The notes under the pieces are model-generated. The model made no database searches. It was given only the letters and a program-made list of their open reading frames with translations, and had not been told where the DNA came from. Of a stretch of 39,303 nt of DNA, positions 36,815 through 39,303 are shown one piece after another; the stretch's first letter is position 1, and each line of letters starts with the position of its first letter. The translations under genes and the position numbers were made by a program. The DNA comes from a virus, in IMG/VR virus record IMGVR_UViG_3300018876_000039, positions 1 to 39,303 of that record. One strand, 5' to 3'.

Positions 36815-37504
36815 GTGAAAGATTTTAGTAAAGAATGGGCCGAGAAACACCACGGCAGTAAACTGCAAGGCAGACACGCTCCTACCGAAGAGCAGATGAT
36901 CGAATTTTTTGAAGAAGACCCCGGTGATATTTGGATTAATTCATTCGGGGGCTGTCGGTCAAATTGGATCGAAGGTGCCTTAAGAAAAAAATATAACACC
37001 CAAACAAAATTCTATGATCTAAAAGGATGCCACTACGTTAGACCATTACCTGTCGAAGTAGATATGGGTGTATTTTGTTACGTAGAAGATGTGGGCATTG
37101 CTCTAAGCTGTATTGATCGTAAACTAGCCACAGGATGGCATGTTTATGAGAAGTTGGTTCCGCCGAGCGAATATAAAAAGATGCGTTATGATGTAGGTCA
37201 TTGGTTAAATTTGATATCAATGCAAATAGATGCCTGGGCGTCTAACCCTCATTTCCCCACACTTATCTTAAATACTGATAAACTCAACGACGAAGATGCT
37301 CATGCTGCATTTGAAATTTTATTTGATGTACCTGGTGAGCTCAAACCATTCAAGAAGAGAGCAACACAAGAACTTGCCGATTGGGTCAAACCTCATGCAG
37401 CTAAGATCAAAAGAATCAATAATAAGCTTGCGAACCTACCGGACTTTGAGATTAGGGTCCCAAAGCACACCTTGATCCAACGCGCGGATATGTTACATCC
37501 ATAA
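36815..37504 (+). CDS. possible sulfotransferase-like protein
   Basis: 229 aa from GTG 36815. IWINSFGGCRSNWIEGALRK sits where the PAPS-binding loop is found in sulfotransferases, and MGVFCYVEDVGIALSCIDRK where the RDPRDVxLS segment is, but the usual basic residues are replaced (VEDVG for RDPRD). So it may be a diverged or inactive relative, or another fold. The rest is helical with many Trp and His. It has a late-like box, unlike the 12949 protein. Function uncertain. Confidence 0.6.
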   Translation: MKDFSKEWAEKHHGSKLQGRHAPTEEQMIEFFEEDPGDIWINSFGGCRSNWIEGALRKKYNTQTKFYDLKGCHYVRPLPVEVDMGVFCYVEDVGIALSCIDRKLATGWHVYEKLVPPSEYKKMRYDVGHWLNLISMQIDAWASNPHFPTLILNTDKLNDEDAHAAFEILFDVPGELKPFKKRATQELADWVKPHAAKIKRINNKLANLPDFEIRVPKHTLIQRADMLHP

Positions 37505-37531
37505 ATTTCCATAATTTTTTCATATTTTTTA

Positions 37532-37560
37532 TTGACAAGCGGCCTTATATAAGATATAAT
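37532..37560 (+). promoter_or_regulatory. sigma70-like promoter
   Basis: T-rich stretch then TTGACA at 37532-37537, 17-base spacer, TATAAT at 37555-37560, then GCCC. Predicted start near 37567, 21-base leader before ATG 37588. Confidence 0.78.
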
Positions 37561-37587
37561 GCCCATTCAAATTAAGAGACTAAAAAT

Positions 37588-37797
37588 ATGATCAATCGCG
37601 TAGATTGTGGCTACTCTGAGGATGGTAAACTTACCCTTCGGCTATTCACCGAATCGGGTGGCCTAGTAGGAGTGGCAAAGACAGTTCAGGCTGCAAAATA
37701 TATCTTTGATACCTACGGTGGCCCCGCTTCCACCATTTTGGGAGATATACCTGATACACATGCTCATTTCTGGTCGGAGGTATGTGACGCACTATGA
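37588..37797 (+). CDS. hypothetical protein, 69 aa
   Basis: First gene after a strong sigma70-like promoter. INRVDCGYSEDGKLTLRLFT, GVAKTVQAAKYIFDTYGG and a C-terminal helix HAHFWSEVCDAL. Probably a small alpha/beta protein. Overlaps the next gene by four bases (ATGA). Confidence 0.72.
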   Translation: MINRVDCGYSEDGKLTLRLFTESGGLVGVAKTVQAAKYIFDTYGGPASTILGDIPDTHAHFWSEVCDAL

Positions 37798-37955
37798 AGC
37801 CTTTCAGAACATTTTTGTACCACATGTGGGCCCTTCACAAAGAAGAGATAGAAATCGAGTGTGGTACCATGCCCCAATATGATTTCAAAACCTATTGGGT
37901 TCGTAATGAGAAATTTTTGAAGGATGTCTATCGTGAACGTATTCGTACTAGATGA
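37794..37955 (+). CDS. 53-aa hypothetical protein
   Basis: MKPFRTFLYHMWALHKEEIE, then IECGTMPQYDFKTYWVRNEK and a basic end. Soluble, aromatic-rich. Starts in the ATGA overlap with the upstream gene and overlaps the next by 32 bases, so its place in the unit is consistent. Not recognised. Confidence 0.63.
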   Translation: MKPFRTFLYHMWALHKEEIEIECGTMPQYDFKTYWVRNEKFLKDVYRERIRTR

Positions 37956-38514
37956 AGACCCAGTAGAAGCAGCAGAACAACAATGTGACAAACACATCCC
38001 AAAAATGGTGGTAGAGTCAGGTCAAATGCTCTCTACGGCCCATCGTATGCTGGATGGTGAGCGTCGACAGGAGCGTAATAAAAATGGTAGGATGGTTACC
38101 ATATATGAGCTCCCCGATCATCGTGAGTGGATACTCTATAAGGCTGTACACTACAACCATCCGTGTACGGTATGGACACGGGCGTCGGACTTAAACTATC
38201 GTTGGCATTACCGCCACTTCAAAGCTTTGTGTGATGAATATACCTATCGGTATGGTAAAGAACATCTCACAGACAGAAGGCTACGAGAAGCTCTCGCACA
38301 ACCACCCATCAATATTCCTCGTTTTGGTAAACGAACTCCATTCCCACTAGCCATGGGATCTAACCCCGAATGTATGTACCCAGAAGACCCTGTCAAATCG
38401 TATCGTCTATTCTATCAGACCAAGCAAGATCGGTTCAAAATGGAATGGAAAACACGACCCGTGCCGGAATGGTTTAATTATAAAAAAAGTGTTGACAATC
38501 CTGTAGCTGCGTGA
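37924..38514 (+). CDS. conserved phage protein, 196 aa
   Basis: NVFVLDEDPVEAAEQQCDKH, IPKMVVESGQMLSTAHRM, YNHPCTVWTRASDLNYRWHY and CDEYTYRYGKEHLTD, then TPFPLAMG and a YRLFYQTK end. This is a family I know in many phages (start N.FVLD..P..AA...CDKH..KM..E..QML), with a repeated pattern of His, Cys, Trp and Arg that suggests an enzyme or nucleic-acid binder; some members carry vague DNA-glycosylase-like names. Function unproven. Its end holds the next promoter. Confidence 0.82.
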   Translation: MSIVNVFVLDEDPVEAAEQQCDKHIPKMVVESGQMLSTAHRMLDGERRQERNKNGRMVTIYELPDHREWILYKAVHYNHPCTVWTRASDLNYRWHYRHFKALCDEYTYRYGKEHLTDRRLREALAQPPINIPRFGKRTPFPLAMGSNPECMYPEDPVKSYRLFYQTKQDRFKMEWKTRPVPEWFNYKKSVDNPVAA

Positions 38515-38520
38515 TATAAT
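38492..38520 (+). promoter_or_regulatory. sigma70-like promoter with A-tract
   Basis: AAAAAAAGTG then TTGACA at 38492-38497, 17-base spacer ending TGA, TATAAT at 38515-38520. Third copy of the AAAAAAGTG form. Predicted start near 38527, three bases before ATG 38530. Confidence 0.8.
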
Positions 38521-38529
38521 GTTTACATA

Positions 38530-38730
38530 ATGAATAAGGCTGACAGTACTATGAACGAAAGAAGAAGACAGACAAGACCAATGATCCCCAGCTATGATCG
38601 ACGAAAGAAACCACTTCCGGTATATCATACAACTGATATCGAAGATACTACTTATTTTGGTCTCAAAGCTTTGATGTTCACAGTTTGGGGCTTTATTTCT
38701 ATCGTCGCGTTATTAGAGATTCTTTACTAA
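38530..38730 (+). CDS. 66-aa single-pass membrane protein
   Basis: ATG 38530 is almost on the predicted transcription start; ATG 38551 is in frame but its AAGG is too far. Basic, disordered start (MNERRRQTRPMIPSYDRRKK) and a C-terminal membrane helix LKALMFTVWGFISIVALLEI. First of a group of tiny membrane proteins. Confidence 0.68.
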   Translation: MNKADSTMNERRRQTRPMIPSYDRRKKPLPVYHTTDIEDTTYFGLKALMFTVWGFISIVALLEILY

Positions 38731-38731
38731 T

Positions 38732-38932
38732 ATGTCTTTTGAAGTTCAATTCTTTATCATGGCAATCGTTTTTACCGGCGTGGGTTGGTATTTCGGTTGC
38801 GAATGGATGGCAAAAAGAATGGCCCAGCTCACCGTCGATGCCCTTATTGATGATGGTTATTTAAAATATCGACTCGACAACAATGGTGAGGTCGAGATCA
38901 TGAAATGGAATGAGGAATATCCAGGTGAGTAA
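38732..38932 (+). CDS. 66-aa membrane protein
   Basis: Starts one base after the previous stop. Membrane helix EVQFFIMAIVFTGVGWYFGC (about 4-23), then MAKRMAQLTVDALIDDGYLK and a beta-like acidic tail. Homologues in marine phages as I recall (the VDxLIxDGYLK part). Overlaps the next gene by eight bases. Confidence 0.72.
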   Translation: MSFEVQFFIMAIVFTGVGWYFGCEWMAKRMAQLTVDALIDDGYLKYRLDNNGEVEIMKWNEEYPGE

Positions 38933-39050
38933 AATAGGTGATTGGGTACTGACCATGCAAGAAGACGCACTCGAAATGACTCGAGCTGAGTTCATCAAAA
39001 AGCATGGTGAGTACAACGTACACATTTGGGAGTATATGCATGACCTATAA
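38925..39050 (+). CDS. 41-aa soluble small protein
   Basis: GTG start with GAGGAA about nine bases before. SKIGDWVLTMQEDALEMTRA, then EFIKKHGEYNVHIWEYM: the IGDWVLxMQEDA and FIKKHG parts are ones I recall from cyanophage small proteins. Overlaps both neighbours. Function unknown. Confidence 0.68.
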   Translation: MSKIGDWVLTMQEDALEMTRAEFIKKHGEYNVHIWEYMHDL

Positions 39051-39141
39051 GGAAGAACTTCGACTAAATTTCTGGAAGGGAGTCATCGTAGGTGAACTTT
39101 CGATGCTCGCCTTTCTCTTTCTTTTCTGGATGTTGTTATGA
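39040..39141 (+). CDS. 33-aa single-helix membrane protein
   Basis: MTYKEELRLNFWKGVIVGEL, then SMLAFLFLFWMLL: a short charged start and one membrane helix. Its start lies in the end of the previous gene and its stop overlaps the next ATG by four bases (ATGA). A frame this short is only moderately certain, but the tight packing supports it. Confidence 0.55.
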   Translation: MTYKEELRLNFWKGVIVGELSMLAFLFLFWMLL

Positions 39142-39299
39142 ACAAGATCTGGACAATCTGGAAGTACGCCCTTGGCGGTTTCTCGGACGATAAGACCGAA
39201 CCGTATGACAATTACGTAGCCCTACTACGGACAATTATTGTCGGGGTGAACTTCTTGACGTGTTTCTTCATTATGGCCAACGTGGTTCATAATTGGTAA
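39138..39299 (+). CDS. 53-aa membrane protein, conserved in marine phages
   Basis: MNKIWTIWKYALGGFSDDKT, then EPYDNYVALLRTIIVGVNF and a second hydrophobic stretch TCFFIMANVVHNW. The order KYALGxFSDDKTxPYDNYVAL is one I recall from cyanophage small proteins. One membrane helix at about 30-50. Its stop ends four bases before the window edge. Confidence 0.72.
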   Translation: MNKIWTIWKYALGGFSDDKTEPYDNYVALLRTIIVGVNFLTCFFIMANVVHNW

Positions 39300-39303
39300 A
39301 AAA

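Noticed and set aside
1-39303. tRNA genes, CRISPR array, insertion sequence or integrase
   Set aside because: Gaps between genes are at most about 117 bases and contain no cloverleaf, repeat-spacer pattern or terminal repeats that I can see.

Overview
The window is one densely packed stretch of a tailed-phage genome of the T4-like marine myovirus type. The T4-type genes visible are a gp61-like primase, a T4-type RNase H (5'-3' exonuclease), a gp1-like dNMP kinase, class I ribonucleotide reductase NrdA/NrdB and a PAAR spike tip. With them are genes typical of marine relatives: PhoH, flavin-dependent ThyX, a DUF6433-like protein, a PD-(D/E)XK exonuclease, a DUF932 protein and a PiT-like permease. 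I count 86 protein genes, all on the + strand, mostly overlapping or a few bases apart. I see no tRNA, rRNA, CRISPR, insertion sequence or integrase. The longest stretches without a gene are about 117, 106 and 100 bases. There are no photosynthesis genes. The host is probably a heterotrophic, likely gammaproteobacterial, marine bacterium, because the phage IscU closely resembles the gammaproteobacterial protein as I remember it. That host assignment is inference.

Layout. 19-2344: an acidic protein with DnaJ-like zinc motifs, then a spanin-like block in which a lipoprotein carrying a c-type cytochrome domain starts inside the putative inner-membrane spanin gene, followed by a second lipoprotein and a membrane-anchored coiled coil. 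2341-10250: primase, ThyX, an L33-like ribosomal protein, NrdA, a glutaredoxin-NrdB fusion, two small membrane proteins and SHMT. This is a nucleotide-supply block in which SHMT can feed methylene-folate to ThyX and NrdAB makes deoxynucleotides. 10435-13644: a secreted protein, an SNase-like nuclease, then a 2OG-Fe(II) oxygenase, an FkbM-like methyltransferase and a sulfotransferase-like protein, which could be a glycan- or small-molecule-modifying group. 14300-15675: a membrane coiled-coil protein and a SleB-type wall hydrolase. 15704-20635: RuvC-like resolvase, dNMP kinase, WYL_2-like protein, glycosyltransferase, RNase H, DUF6433-like protein and a HAD deoxyribonucleotidase. 20659-22785: FmdB-like protein, PhoH, a beta-rich unknown and PAAR. 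22817-28340: exonuclease, DUF932, a nucleotidyltransferase and many small proteins. 28423-29449: an outer-membrane TorF-like beta barrel and IscU. 29489-31222: a structural protein and its partner. 31269-36708: a cassette of mostly signal-peptide proteins ending in a PiT-like permease. 36815-39299: a possible second sulfotransferase and small early proteins, several of them membrane proteins.

Regulation. Two promoter types can be read. One is sigma70-like, TTGACA-N17-TATAAT, usually with TGn before the -10 and often a G/C-rich start region (GGCCCC). It precedes primase, RNase H, nuclease, DUF932 and small-protein units. The other is TATAAATA, the T4 late-promoter box, before the spike, structural, outer-membrane, IscU and secretory-cassette genes. 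In both classes some predicted start points fall on the start codon itself, suggesting leaderless messages.

The features most worth following are the cytochrome c lipoprotein nested in the spanin gene, the L33-like protein, the late-promoter IscU, the uncharacterised secretory cassette, and a strongly folded RNA at 25453-25527.
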